Assembly: GCA_944474755.1 (NCBI GenBank)
Contig: OX104113.1
Span: 18,167,563-18,231,562 of the forward strand
From: Limnoperna fortunei
Lineage: Eukaryota > Mollusca > Bivalvia > Mytilida > Modiolidae
Direction: 5' to 3'
DNA: 64,000 bases
The notes below the pieces were generated by a model that saw only the letters and a list, made by a program, of their open reading frames with translations, had not been told where the DNA came from and did no database searches. Made by a program: the position numbers and the translations under genes. This document shows, piece after piece, positions 52,301-61,990 of this stretch. Every line of letters begins with the position of its first letter. Positions within the stretch are counted from its first letter, which is position 1.

Positions 52301-55300
52301 TCAATAGGTTTCTATGTTAAATTAATTCCTACTTTTGCAGCCATCATGGATTTTTGATTAAAGCAAGCCTAAACTTTAAAGAAAAACCCCAATAAACATT
52401 CACATACAATATAGCTAAAACCAGTTTTAATATTTTTAGAAAAGAGTTCATTTAAAAACTATTCTTATAGAGTACTCTTTTAAACTTAGTCTGTAATGGT
52501 AATGGTAATTACTGTGTTATTAGCATGAAAAAACTTGTAGAGGACCCTCCGATAAATATTCCTAATAACTTTGGTTTTGATTGGTTAACTGGTTTCAAAG
52601 AAGAAGCCTTTTAAAATTTTTCCCATAGGGTCCTTTGTTAAACTAAGTCCTGTGGTGGTGGCCATTTTGAATTTCTGATTGGCATAAAAAACAAACCTTA
52701 AAGAGGACCATCCGATGAATACTGGTGAAAAACCCAGAGAAACTTTTTCCCATTGAGTCTAATGTTATACTTATTCCTGTGGTGGTGGTGGCCATTTTGA
52801 ATTTTCTATTGGCACAAAAACATAAACTTTATCCAAACAATATTGCTAGCAAGTTTTGTTTCAATTGGTTTACAGGTTTCAGAGAAGAGGCATGCAGTGG
52901 TGGCCATATTGGTTTTCCAATCAGAATAAAAACACAGACTTTATAAAGATCCATCCAATGAACATTCTGACCAAGTTTGGTTTCAGTTGGCCCATTGGTT
53001 TCAGAGTATATGATTTAAATGTAAAAAGTTTAAAGACATTGACGGACACAAAGTGATGACAATAGCTCACAGAAGGGTCACATAAGCTAAAAAGTATTCA
53101 AAGTTCACTCAAACATCTAAGACTGCTTTCTGGGAAAGTCAAGACATAAAAACTACAAAATAGGCATGAAGCATACCAAGAATTAATTAATATTAAAATT
53201 AAAAAAAAAAAATCTAGTTTGATAGTGAAATCTACTTATGCTAAACTCACCAGATCGGACAATTGTAAAGAAGACAATATTGCACTGTAACATAATAACA
53301 GCAATGACAACAAAATTAATGGCTGACTGGTGGATGTACTTGTTGATACGTGATTTCTTGTAGACAAAGTATATATTGTAACGATCTACTAAATGTTTAA
53401 AAATCATATATATCAGTCCTGGAAAAGAAATTATATATATGTTAATATGACATTTAAAACAAATAACATTTAAATAGCAGTAAAAGCACCAGTGTTCAAC
53501 AAAAGTATGTCAAGGATTTGTCAAATTGACTTCAGTTCCATCAATATAATTTAACATAGTTACACATTGAAATTGATCATAATTCTTTTAATCAGGCTTT
53601 TTATGAATATTCCTATTTATTTTCCATTAATTTTTGAGAATTGTTATTGTGTCTTTTTATGATTACTTGAAACCTGAGGTTTGTGTTTGGTTTATCTCCA
53701 TTTTATGAAGATCAAAAAAACATTAGCATGGATTGTAGGACTTTTACTTAATCTGTAACTCATCAACTATGAGTCGATGTTAATTGATTTTCTAATTTAT
53801 AATTTAAATAAGTATGATGTTTTCCAAGCAATCATGTGTTGACAAAAAAGTTATCCTGTTGGGAATTCAGTAAAGACCTGGTAACCTGTGAGCTACTGCT
53901 CACTCAGTATACCCCGCTATTCACATCATTGAATTGACCAAGTCGGTAAACAGGAAGTAGAAATGGGACAGACCTGAAATCAGTACTATCAATATAGGAC
54001 CACATGCTCAGGTCACATATAAAATTTTAAGTGGTTGCGATAAGTAGTTGCTGAGAAAACTATGACTTACCAAATGGAGCAATGAGAGGACATGGAATAC
54101 TATATAAAACTATGACTTACCAAATGGAGCAATGAGAGGACATGGAATACTATATACTACTATGTATTACCAAATGGAGCAATGAGAGGACATGAAATAC
54201 TATATACAACTATAACTTACCAAATGGAGCAATGAGAGGACATGGAATACTATATACAACTATAACTTACCAAATGGAGCAATGAGAGGACATGGAATAC
54301 TATATACAACTATGACACAGAAAACACACAACATCCAAGCATACTGAATACCATACTGGAACTCCCAAACAACACCCTAAAATGATCACAGATGTCTTAA
54401 TATAACTTATTAAATAATTAATTAAATCTCAGCAAAGATACAAAGACATGATTTATTTATTTAAATTTACCTTAAATTACCATGTATCTATCACACTAAG
54501 CAAAGTCACTTTGAAACTGAAGTGATAAGACTATATAAATCTATTTTTTGTTGTTGTAGGTTTAAAAATAAATGAACAACATAGTGGCTAACTTGAGCAG
54601 TTTGAATTGTTAATGTGGCCCATTTTACTACATAGTTCTTTCCGATTCTATACGACACAAATGGTAAGGATGATAATTTTTTAACCAAACTACATTTAAA
54701 ATGAATTTCTCATACAGTTCATTCTATTACGTTACAAATATGAGCAAATGGTTAGGTATAACAAAAAAATTATTCTGGTTCAAAATAATTATACATAAGA
54801 AACAAATATTCTTGATTCCACAGAATGATTTGTGTTGATGGTAGAACAGGTCCTTGGTCATAACTTCCAACATGACTGGTGCGATTAAATGCTAATAACT
54901 CTTTCTGAATGTACACCAATTTGTAAAAGATAATTGTGAAGAACAATACAAACTAGAGGCTCCCAGGAGCCTGTATCGCTCACCTGAACCTGAAACCAAA
55001 CAACCCTTTTTTACCCAGCTTTTCGTTGCTATAAGGAATTGCCCATCTATCAGTCGAAAACTCTCTTGACTCCCCCCCCCCCCCCCCCCCCTTTTTTTCA
55101 TTTTTTCTATTTTAAGCCAACGTAGCTATGTAGGTAGTCAGGTGTCATGATTTGCAAAATTTTGGTAGAGGACGTTCCTAAAGATGATGTGTGCAATGTT
55201 TCAAAGCAGTCCTTTCATTGGTTAAAGAGGAGAAGATTTTTTAAAATCAAGTAAAATTGATCAAAACCAGAGGCTCTTAAGAGCCTGTATCGCTCACCTG

Positions 55301-58300
55301 ATTTTATAGGCAATGAAGATGGCATTTCCCTGATGTTAAAGTAAGTCCTGTAATTTTCAATAAACTTTAAATAGGACCATCCGAACAATATTACTAGAAA
55401 GCTTTGTTTCATTGGTTAACCAGTTGTATAGAGAAGATTTTTTTTATTTGCCCATAGGGTCATTTTGAATTTCCAATTGCCATAAAAAACATAAACTTTA
55501 TAAAGGACCATCCAAACAATATTGCTAGTAAGTTTTTGTTTCCATTGATTAACCGGTTTCAGAGAAGAAGCCTTTAAAAACTTTTTCCCATAGGGTCGTA
55601 TGTTAAACTAAGTCCTGCGGTAGCGGTTATTTTGAATTTCCAATTGTCATAAAAAACATAACCTTTATAGAGGACCATTCAAACAATATTGCTAGTAAGT
55701 TTTTGTTTCCATTGATTAACCGGTTTCAGAGAAGAACCCTTTAAAAACTTTTTCCCATAGGGTCCTATGTTAAACTAAGTCCTGCGGTAGCGGCCATTTT
55801 GAATTTCCAGTTGGCATAAAAATCATAAACTTTATAAAGGACCATCCAAACAATATTGCTAGTAAGTTTTGTTTTGATTGGTTAACAGGTTTCAGAGAAG
55901 AAGCCCTTTTTAACCTTTGTCCCATGGGGTCCAATGTTAAACTAAGTCCTGCGGTGGCGGCCATTTTGAATATCAGATTGGGATAAAAAAAACATTAACT
56001 TTATAGAGGGCCATCCAAACAACATTGCTAGTAAGTTTTGTTTACATTGGTTGGCCGGCTTCAGAAAAGAAGCCTTTCAAACTTTTTCCCATAGGGTCCT
56101 ATGTTAAATTAAGTCCTGCGGTGGCAGCCATTTTGAATTTCCAATTGCCATAAAAAACACAAACTTTATAGAGGACCATCCAAACAATATTGCTAGTAAG
56201 TTTTTGTTTCCATTGATTAACCGGTTTCAGAGAAGAAGCCTTTTAAAACTTTTTCCCATAGGGTTCTATGTTAAACTAAGTCCTGCAGTGGCGGCCATTT
56301 TGAATTTCCAATTCCCATAAAAAACACAAACTTTATAGAGGACCATCCAAACAATATTGCTAGTAAGTTTTTGTTTCCATTGATTAACCGGTTTCAGAGA
56401 AGAAGCCTTTTAAAACTTTTTCCCATAGGGTTCTATGTTAAACTAAGTCCTGCAGTGGCGGCCATTTTGAATTTCCAATTCCCATCTAAAAAACAAACTT
56501 TATAAAGGACCATCTCAACAATATTGCTAGTAAGTTTTGTTTTGATTGGTTAAACGGTTTCAGAGAAGAAGCCCTTTTTAACTTTTTTCCCATAGGGTCC
56601 TATGTTAAACTAAGTCTTGAGGTGGCGGCCATATTGGTTTACCAATCCAAATAAAAAACACAAACTTTGTAAAGGTCCATCCAATGAACATTATGGCCAA
56701 GTTTGGTTTCAATTGGCCAAGTGGTTTCAGAGAAGAAGATTAAAATGTAAAAAGTTTACAGACGCCGCCGCCGCCGCCGACGGACGCAAAGTGATAACAA
56801 TAGCTCACATGACCCTTTAGGTCAGGTGAGCTTAAAAGGTAAGTTTTCACGTTTTCACATTTCAGAAAAAATAAAAATAAAAGATACAACAAATTGCATT
56901 CTTGAAAATAGATACAATGTTTACAAACCTTTCGGACAGCAACCTTCTCCGCTGTAGATCTAGTCAAACACAACTTAAAGGCGTACATGAATAATTCAGT
57001 AAATCTTAATAATTCTAAAGCACACCCAATGAAGGCTGATGTGATGATGTAGTTAATAAAAAATGCACCATTCCCGGATAAAAATATACATCTGAAAAAA
57101 AAATTATTTAAAAAAAATTTATACCCCAGAAACATAAAAATCCTTAACATAACAGAAAAATGACAAGACAAGAAATGTTTCCCTAAAACCATGTTCTGTT
57201 CAAATTAGATTATAATTTTTTTAATAATTTATTCCTTAGAAAACAAAAAATTATTATCATAGCATAAAAATGACAAGACAAAACATTGTTTACTAAAATT
57301 TTACCTGTTTTAAAAAAAATATTTCAAATCACTATAACCAATTTGCCAAACAAGAAGAGAATAAAAATAAGGTTTCTTATGACTGGTTTCTGTTTTCTCC
57401 ATTTTGATGTTATTATAAATATGTGAATTAAACAATAGGATTTTGTTCCTAAAGAATGAACTCGAAAGCTAATAAAATGACTATATAAAATAAATAAAAT
57501 GAAGTCTAACATACTTCCATCTGAAATTTTCCTGCAAATCCATAACAAACCACTGGAATAATGCCTTTGCACTGCAATAAACATAAATAATAAAAGTCTC
57601 ATAAATGTGACAGATTTTCATTGTTGATATTAAGGAAACTGTGTTTTTCCTATAAAATAAACTCTGAAAAAGAACAATAGTAAGACCACTATAACAAATA
57701 TATACCTTTTTAATGATTTAAGTACACTTACAGCTCTCCAAAAGGGTCATGTTAGCTGAAATGCAAACATGAGACATGGTCTATTAATATCCTAAATGAT
57801 TTTTAATTATTCAGTTTACTTATAAAAAAATTGCAAAAGTCTGAAATGGTCAGGTTGCAAAGCAAGTGCCTTAATGAATGGTGAATGATTTAAAAATGAC
57901 TAAGTTCCATTGCTAATAAATTGGAAAAAATTTCTTGAACAATTCCATAATAGCAGGTAAACAACTTCAATATGCATGCAGTCTTTATGTGACATTTCAG
58001 CTTCGGTAAAATTTGCTAACAAATGACTAAGTTCCCAAGTCTGGAAAATTAGGAAAAAAATCCTTGAACATTCTATAATTGAAGGTGTACAACTTCAATC
58101 ATGTGCAACCTTTTCCTGAAGTTTTAGAGATCTAGGTTGAGAAATGTAGGAGGAGTTAATTGCACAAAATAAGTACTGTCTTCTGCAAGTGTTCTGAAAG
58201 TGTAAAGAGATCCCATTAACCAGGTCAACGTTTCCACATATGTAACTATTTTAAGCCAGCGGTTTATGACCTTGTTGTTTGTCTGGTACTGTTTTTTTCA

Positions 58301-61300
58301 ATATTTTCTTTTATAATTGCAATATCTATTGCTACTTCATTTTTTATGGGTCGACCATTATCATCATTTTTTTTTTTTATACCTCAATTTCATTTACAAT
58401 GTTAATAATCTTCAATAGGCCACCGTGACATATAAGTACTGTCAAAAAAAATTTACTGTCGGAAAAATACTGTCACCCGCTAAAAATACTGTCTCCCGCT
58501 ACCATAGGTATGGAATTAAACTGTACCATTCGCTCATGCACAATATCTATTTTCACATTTCCGTTGTAAACAGACGACAATAAAGTCAAGCAACAAACGT
58601 TTTTCTACCAAAGATTCTGGATACTGTTAGTTTACTTTTATTGTTACATTGCTGTTTCATTACCATTATTACATCAATTAAATACCATTATTGAATAAAG
58701 TTGATCATGGTTTGAATAGTTTTTCTGTATAATAAAATAAATGTTACATATCTGATAGTTAAATTGTCAACTTTCGAAAATACTGTCAACCTCGGCTTTC
58801 GCCTCGTTTGACAGTATTTCCTCAAGTTGACAATTATACTGTCACCCTGTCAGACATGTAATATTTATCAGGGGTCACCACACTCTAAAAAAGTAGGGAG
58901 AAGTGACTTCTCCCTGGCAGCCAAACAGGGAGAAGTCAGGCCCTGATAGGGAGACTTCAGGAGACACTAGGGAGAAGTCAGGGGGACCGTACAAATAATT
59001 AAGTTTGCAGTAGTTACATACATTTTTCATTATTTACATCAATTTCCATGATTATTTCTCTTGTGCTTTAAAACCATAACACACTTAGATTCAGTTTTTT
59101 TTCTTTCTTTTTCATTATAATTCATCGTATGCAATATCAAACAGCACATAACCTTTATCATTAATCAAAGTTGTACTGATCCAAATTGCTTCATGTGAGA
59201 CCCATCTACAGAACTTATCATGATGTCAATAATTACTATACATCTTTATTCTTTCAAGTGGAGCTCAAAAACTTATCAATGAAATTTGTTAAAGTACAAT
59301 ACTCTTTGAAAGAACTGAAGTTTGAAACCAATTAAAAGTGTTTGTTTATCAAAAATATTACGATTTTTCATTATGGGCCGTTGTACATTACTTTTCTTCG
59401 TTGTTCACTTCCGGTAATTAGTCACATCCGGTAAATAAACAAATGGCGCGTACTACATTTGAAAGACGTAAATCGTTTGAAAATATGTTAAATACGCATA
59501 TTGTTTGCCGTTTTTGATTGGAATTACACATTTACTGATAAATTGGTAGTCGGGGTGAAGTATTTGGACCAGATTTACAAGTATCTTATGTGAACCATCG
59601 GGCGACTTGAGGGAAATGACAGGGCGACTTCGACTTCGCTTTTGAGGCGCCTTAGGGCGACTTCAGGTCCTAGTAGGGCGACTTTGTCGCCCACTTCGCC
59701 CAGTGTGGTGAGCCCTGTTTATATAATGAACACATCTAGTACATGAATACATGTTGCAATAAAATAGTGCATTAATTTAAATGAAATAAAAGAATTAAAA
59801 TAACACTAGGAAAGGAATGAGAATACCTCACTCATAAACCAAGTGAACCCTGAAGTTTTTTTTTACAATTAAACTCACATACACAGTTCATATCTTACTC
59901 AATGAGAAGATATCAAGATTTTTAATTTAAAACTGAAAACAATACTTAACACTGGACCCAAATTATTCTTTTGACAACAGTCAGTAACAACATATGATGT
60001 ACTACAAACCTTGTCAAACCCAATGATGGGAGAATTAACACCATTAATAACAGGAAAACAAAACATTTCACCATTATATTGTGGTGTTCTGCAGTTCTGG
60101 AATAAATGGTAAATAAGTTATAAAATTAAATCAATTAAAATAAAATGTTCCATACATATAACAAGGCAGTGAATTACAAGGTGGATTCCAGAATTGATTC
60201 AATGTTCATGTCCTAAATTAAGTTGAAATTTTGGTAAATATCACTGGATATATAAAAATTTAATCAGTTAATCAATCAATTAGTTTCCACAAAAACGGAC
60301 ATACTATAAAAATATTTTGATATTTTTTTATTTGATTCTGTCCCTGAACTATTTGATAAATATTATTATAAATTAAATTGATTGTTTATTGAATGTTTAT
60401 ATATATTATGCATATTCATTGAACATTATACACTTGAACAAAACACGTTTTAAAATTGTGTTCACTAAATATGTCAGTGTTTTCCCCAGAAATTTTTAAT
60501 AGCATCCTGGTATTTTCAGTTTTCACAATAGCATCATTTGCTTTGAAATTATAACATCACATTTCTTATGAAATATATTAAGGATGTTTTCAGGAAGCAT
60601 CATATTGAAACAGATAGCATCACATTGCCAGAATGCTAAAAGGGCCTGGGGAGAACACTGTATGTCTTATTAACTTTTATTTTAATTCAAAGTTCAAAAT
60701 TCAGCAATAAGCAAATAACATTGTGACATCGTAAAACCTCTCTTAACGTTACATCACATTTCTCATATGCCAAGTATAGATATATCAAGAATTATGCTTT
60801 TTGAAGGTATAACGTCATATGAGAATATAAATTAAATTCATTAATAAATTAATTGAATAACTGCTAAACCTCTAGCTAGCAGTGATATGAATTAGGAATA
60901 GCCTACAAGCAAGGACTTTACATGTGTATGTGATTTGCAAAGCAAAGTTTGAAAGAAAGTTTTAAAAGTAAGGCCTTGTCTGTAGGTGAGTATCAAAATT
61001 GTTAACAATTTCCATTGATGACCTATATATATGACATTTTAAACAAGAAACTATCTACAATTTTATTATTTTTCATGGTTACACTGCACATGTGACTCAT
61101 GACTCACGACAATGCAAAAATCATTGCAGATATTAAAACAATAATTGTCTAACATGTATCATGTAAGAAATTGTAAATATTCTTGTACTAATTTTCTAAT
61201 ATCTGTTGTCTAAAAATTTATATTTTTATACATAAGCCAAAAGAATTTACTCCAGCATAACTGCTATCTTGCAACAAAATTGCATTTTGTTAGTATAATG

Positions 61301-61990
61301 GAAAGCCACTTGCTTTTAGCAGAATTTGTATATTTTTACTTTATAAATGTATTTCAACATAAAATTAATTTAATATTAATAAGAAGTTGTGCAAGCTTTT
61401 AGGCTTGATGAATTCTATTTGTGCACCACTAACATATAATATTACAGTCAAAGTCCAAGTCAACCGAGTTTATAATATTATCTTAAAACATACAGTATTA
61501 AAACATTAAATGTATATAAATCACCACTTTTATATTTACCCAGTTCAAACAAACTGATATCGTATTGGAATGTTCATTCTAATACAACATGCATAAAACA
61601 CTGTCCACAATTGTTGTGAAATGAGCGAATATTGGTACATCTAACTTAATATCATGTTTATTTCAGTTTTACTGTATTTGTCCCATTAGAATAGAAATAA
61701 CTTAAAGGGTACACATATATACTGATATACTGGGCCCTTTATGCTCATGTTTCATTGAAATATTTGGCAAGAAGGACAAACCCATGGTCTAATCAGTATA
61801 TATTCATGCCCAATGAATTACTTCTTAAGTACTATTTAACTTGAAATAAAACCTGTTTAATTCATATAAACAAACAACCTTACCTAGTCCAATGACCTAC
61901 AAGCTGGTCTGACCAATAAACTACATTAGGAAGTAAAGCTGAGAAGGTCCACAGCAGAAGTGTAGGTACAAACTCCACCAAAAATGGACT
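43267..61990 (-). CDS. TMEM63: TMEM63/OSCA-family (CSC1-like) cation channel, C-terminal part, ten exons
   Basis: Ten exons at 61990-61884, 60096-60010, 57571-57515, 57091-56929, 54376-54271, 53418-53251, 51769-51654, 47572-47549, 45693-45640 and 43395-43267 join in phase with GT/AG borders. They give 336 residues plus a stop, so the N-terminal half must lie beyond 64000. TMEM63/OSCA proteins are membrane cation channels opened by membrane tension or hypo-osmotic stress. The match rests on remembered family motifs: [15 protein letters not shown], the [11 protein letters not shown]...ELLR segment, [14 protein letters not shown], and [11 protein letters not shown] just after a proline-rich turn. 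About six or seven hydrophobic segments fall in residues 1-260. Residues 269-336 form a hydrophilic tail. This part corresponds to the RSN1_7TM (former DUF221) domain and the cytoplasmic C-terminus. Vertebrates have three paralogs (A, B, C), and I cannot assign this copy to one. All introns are rich in repeats. Confidence 0.93.
44225..44815 (+). repeat. Second tandem-core repeat family
   Basis: Units with CATTCCTACCAAGTTTCATA and TCTGATCAGTAGGTTCAGAT recur at about 44385, 44560 and 44640. AAAGGGGCATAACTCCTACA sits between them, and the end reads GGACAAATGGACAGACTGAT, then GGCAAGGGGTATAATTA. I know this phrase set from other bivalve intron repeats. It lies in the last TMEM63 intron. Confidence 0.6.
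45640..45693 (-). CDS. TMEM63: TMEM63 exon i, tail exon
   Basis: This 54-nt exon sits between acceptor TTTTTTGCAG and donor GTATAT. It encodes [18 protein letters not shown]. It is symmetrical (phase 0 at both ends) and purely hydrophilic, rich in Ser, Thr, Asn and Pro, as expected for a disordered cytoplasmic tail. Confidence 0.78.
46793..46885 (+). repeat. Dispersed repeat family T, in a TMEM63 intron
   Basis: CTCTCCAAACATATTACCCA is followed by AAGCAGCTCTGTGGCTCAAG and CCTGGGAACC. It is shorter than the 20488 copy because the spacer between blocks is smaller. Confidence 0.5.
47549..47572 (-). CDS. TMEM63: TMEM63 exon h, 24-nt microexon
   Basis: A 24-nt in-phase stretch encodes MTGYDDDE between acceptor TAACCACAG and donor GTGGGT. 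Both borders are phase 0, so it can be included or skipped without a frame change. It lies in the cytoplasmic tail just after the last helix. A skipped or alternative use is possible. Its reality rests on splice borders and frame, not on a recognised motif. Confidence 0.7.
48061..48115 (-). repeat. Isolated head of the tandem-core family
   Basis: GACAGGAGCCTGTC (a perfect 6-bp stem with a 2-base loop) is followed by ATTGCTCACCTGAA. No core units follow, so it is a solo or truncated end. Confidence 0.5.
48954..49450 (-). repeat. Degraded tandem-core element
   Basis: AAAGCCTGCATCACTCAC resembles the head. Inside are AAGGACCATCTAATAAATAT and GTTTCAGAGAAGACACTTTT. The right end has AACAGATCACCTGACCATTT, a decayed terminal hairpin. 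Only about two core units remain. Confidence 0.6.
50130..50470 (-). repeat. Core fragment of the tandem-core family
   Basis: CACTATGTTAAACCAAGTCC, TGCAGTGGTGGCCATTTT and a decayed GTTTTGATTCAATTGGCC are recognisable. Both ends are missing. Confidence 0.55.
51654..51769 (-). CDS. TMEM63: TMEM63 exon g, last transmembrane helix
   Basis: This 116-nt exon has acceptor TTGTTTACAG and donor GTTAGT, and ends in phase 0. It encodes residues 230-268 with the helix [18 protein letters not shown], then [12 protein letters not shown]. In vertebrate TMEM63 a similar F.K.L..H.Y segment closes the membrane domain. Confidence 0.9.
51900..52080 (-). repeat. Family S repeat inside a TMEM63 intron
   Basis: AACGTTTTGGTATTTTGTTG, AAAGCTCTACAACATCTTAA, GATTAGACGAAACACACGCC and TTGATATCTTTGATGACATT are the reverse-complement landmarks of family S. 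It directly precedes the tandem-core element at 52104. Confidence 0.7.
52104..53091 (-). mobile_element. Tandem-core element, degraded copy in a TMEM63 intron
   Basis: A decayed head (GAACCTGAATTGCTCACCTG) leads to several diverged core units (GGTTTCAAAGAAGAAGCC, CCCATAGGGTCCTTTGTTAA). The right end reads GTGATGACAATAGCTCACAG. Units are more diverged from each other than in the 55267 copy, so it looks older. Confidence 0.75.
53251..53418 (-). CDS. TMEM63: TMEM63 exon f
   Basis: This 168-nt exon has acceptor TTTTCCAG and donor GTGAGT. It completes the Gly codon of exon e and continues [20 protein letters not shown] second helix, [19 protein letters not shown], follows, then [11 protein letters not shown] is a strongly conserved TMEM63 motif at the end of a helix. 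Confidence 0.94.
54061..54310 (-). repeat. Five-copy 50-bp array of exon end plus splice donor
   Basis: Five exact-length 50-bp units lie end to end. Each holds the last 40 nt of TMEM63 exon e and 10 nt of its intron. Donor variants are GTAAGTCATAG (two units), GTAATACATAG (one) and GTAAGTTATAG (two). A 9-bp match, AACTATGAC, sits at both outer borders (54058-54066 and 54308-54316), which explains how the duplication could have started. Confidence 0.95.
54271..54376 (-). CDS. TMEM63: TMEM63 exon e, with a duplicated 3' end and splice donor
   Basis: This 106-nt exon has acceptor ATTTTAG and donor G|GTAAGTTATAG. It encodes [19 protein letters not shown] followed by [12 protein letters not shown]. 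The last 40 nt of the exon plus the first 10 nt of the intron are repeated downstream, giving four further donors at exon edges 54221, 54171, 54121 and 54071. Only the donor at 54271 keeps the reading frame. Any of the others would run into TAG three codons past the normal junction. Confidence 0.92.
54953..55266 (-). mobile_element. Related head with a different body, next to the previous element
   Basis: It begins CTAG plus AGGCTCCCAGGAGCCT (54957-54972) and GTATCGCTCACCTGAACC. The head is the same as that of the 55267 element but the body is unrelated, with a run of about 20 C followed by T (55072-55098). The other end is not seen, because the 55267 element follows directly. Confidence 0.55.
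55267..56837 (-). mobile_element. Tandem-core element, best preserved copy
   Basis: The head is CCAG plus AGGCTCTTAAGAGCCT (55271-55286) and GTATCGCTCACCTG. GGTTTCAGAGAAGAAG marks recur at spacings of 166-169 bp between 55561 and 56562 (seven units). The end carries five consecutive CCG triplets at 56764, then GTGATAACAATAGCTCACAT and the GGTCAGGTGAGCT hairpin. Neighbouring units are very similar (56120-56460 nearly identical), which points to recent unit amplification. It lies in the intron between TMEM63 exons d and e. Confidence 0.82.
56929..57091 (-). CDS. TMEM63: TMEM63 exon d (most conserved core)
   Basis: This 163-nt exon follows a T-rich acceptor (TTTTTTTTCAG) and ends with donor GTTTGT in phase 0. 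It starts [12 protein letters not shown], then [25 protein letters not shown] and [10 protein letters not shown]. In OSCA/TMEM63 channels this is one of the best conserved segments and contributes pore-lining helices. Its 3' neighbour intron holds two nested repeat elements (54953-56837). Confidence 0.94.
57515..57571 (-). CDS. TMEM63: TMEM63 exon c
   Basis: This 57-nt exon has acceptor TTATTGCAG and donor GTATGT. Translation continues in phase as [13 protein letters not shown] followed by ENFRW. This corresponds to the amphipathic piece between two membrane helices of TMEM63. The phases of both neighbours agree, which supports such a short exon. Confidence 0.88.
57895..58180 (+). repeat. Two-unit tandem repeat, third family
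   Basis: ATGACTAAGTTCC, AATTGGAAAAAA, TTCTTGAAC and ACAACTTCAAT recur about 125 bp apart (57896 and 58022). The second unit ends GAGATCTAGGTTGAGAAATG and TAGGAGGAGTTAATTG. It lies in the intron between exons b and c. Confidence 0.6.
58425..58860. repeat. ACTGTC-rich repeat ending in a long hairpin
   Basis: The left part repeats TACTGTC followed by CCGCTA (58434-58500). The right part folds: AATTGTCAACTT (58762) pairs with AAGTTGACAATT (58824), and AAATACTGTCAA (58778) with TTGACAGTATTT (58808). CCTCGGCTTTCGCCTCG forms the loop. It looks like the end of a non-autonomous mobile element and abuts the 58869 element. Confidence 0.6.
58869..59717. mobile_element. 849-bp DNA-transposon-like element with 16-bp inverted ends
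   Basis: The ends are CAGGGGTCACCACACT and, inverted, CAGGGCTCACCACACT, with one mismatch in 16. CAGGG ends are common in hAT-type transposons. TTTAT borders both sides, but a clean 8-bp duplication is not seen. Each arm has its own hairpin: AGGGAGAAGT-G-ACTTCTCCCT on the left and GGGCGAC-TTT-GTCGCCC on the right. No transposase is present. It lies in the intron between exons b and c. Confidence 0.7.
60010..60096 (-). CDS. TMEM63: TMEM63 exon b
   Basis: This 87-nt exon has acceptor TTCCAG and donor GTTTGT. It completes the split Arg codon of exon a and ends with two bases of a codon. It encodes a short charged loop with two histidines, then the helix [18 protein letters not shown]. The PSLGL end matches the family. 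Confidence 0.9.
61884..61990 (-). CDS. TMEM63: TMEM63 exon a (first one visible)
   Basis: The acceptor CTGTTACAG precedes AGT CCA and the donor GTAAGG follows ACTAG. The exon is 107 nt, enters in phase 0 and ends with two bases of a codon. It encodes residues 1-35 of the visible fragment. These include the hydrophobic helix [15 protein letters not shown] and the family-typical GHWTR that follows it. No earlier exon is recognisable between 61990 and 64000. Confidence 0.92.

Noticed and set aside
56740..57192. 150-residue minus-strand frame taken as one gene
   Set aside because: Only 56929-57091 is an exon, with good splice borders. The flanking residues read intron and the CCG run of the neighbouring element.
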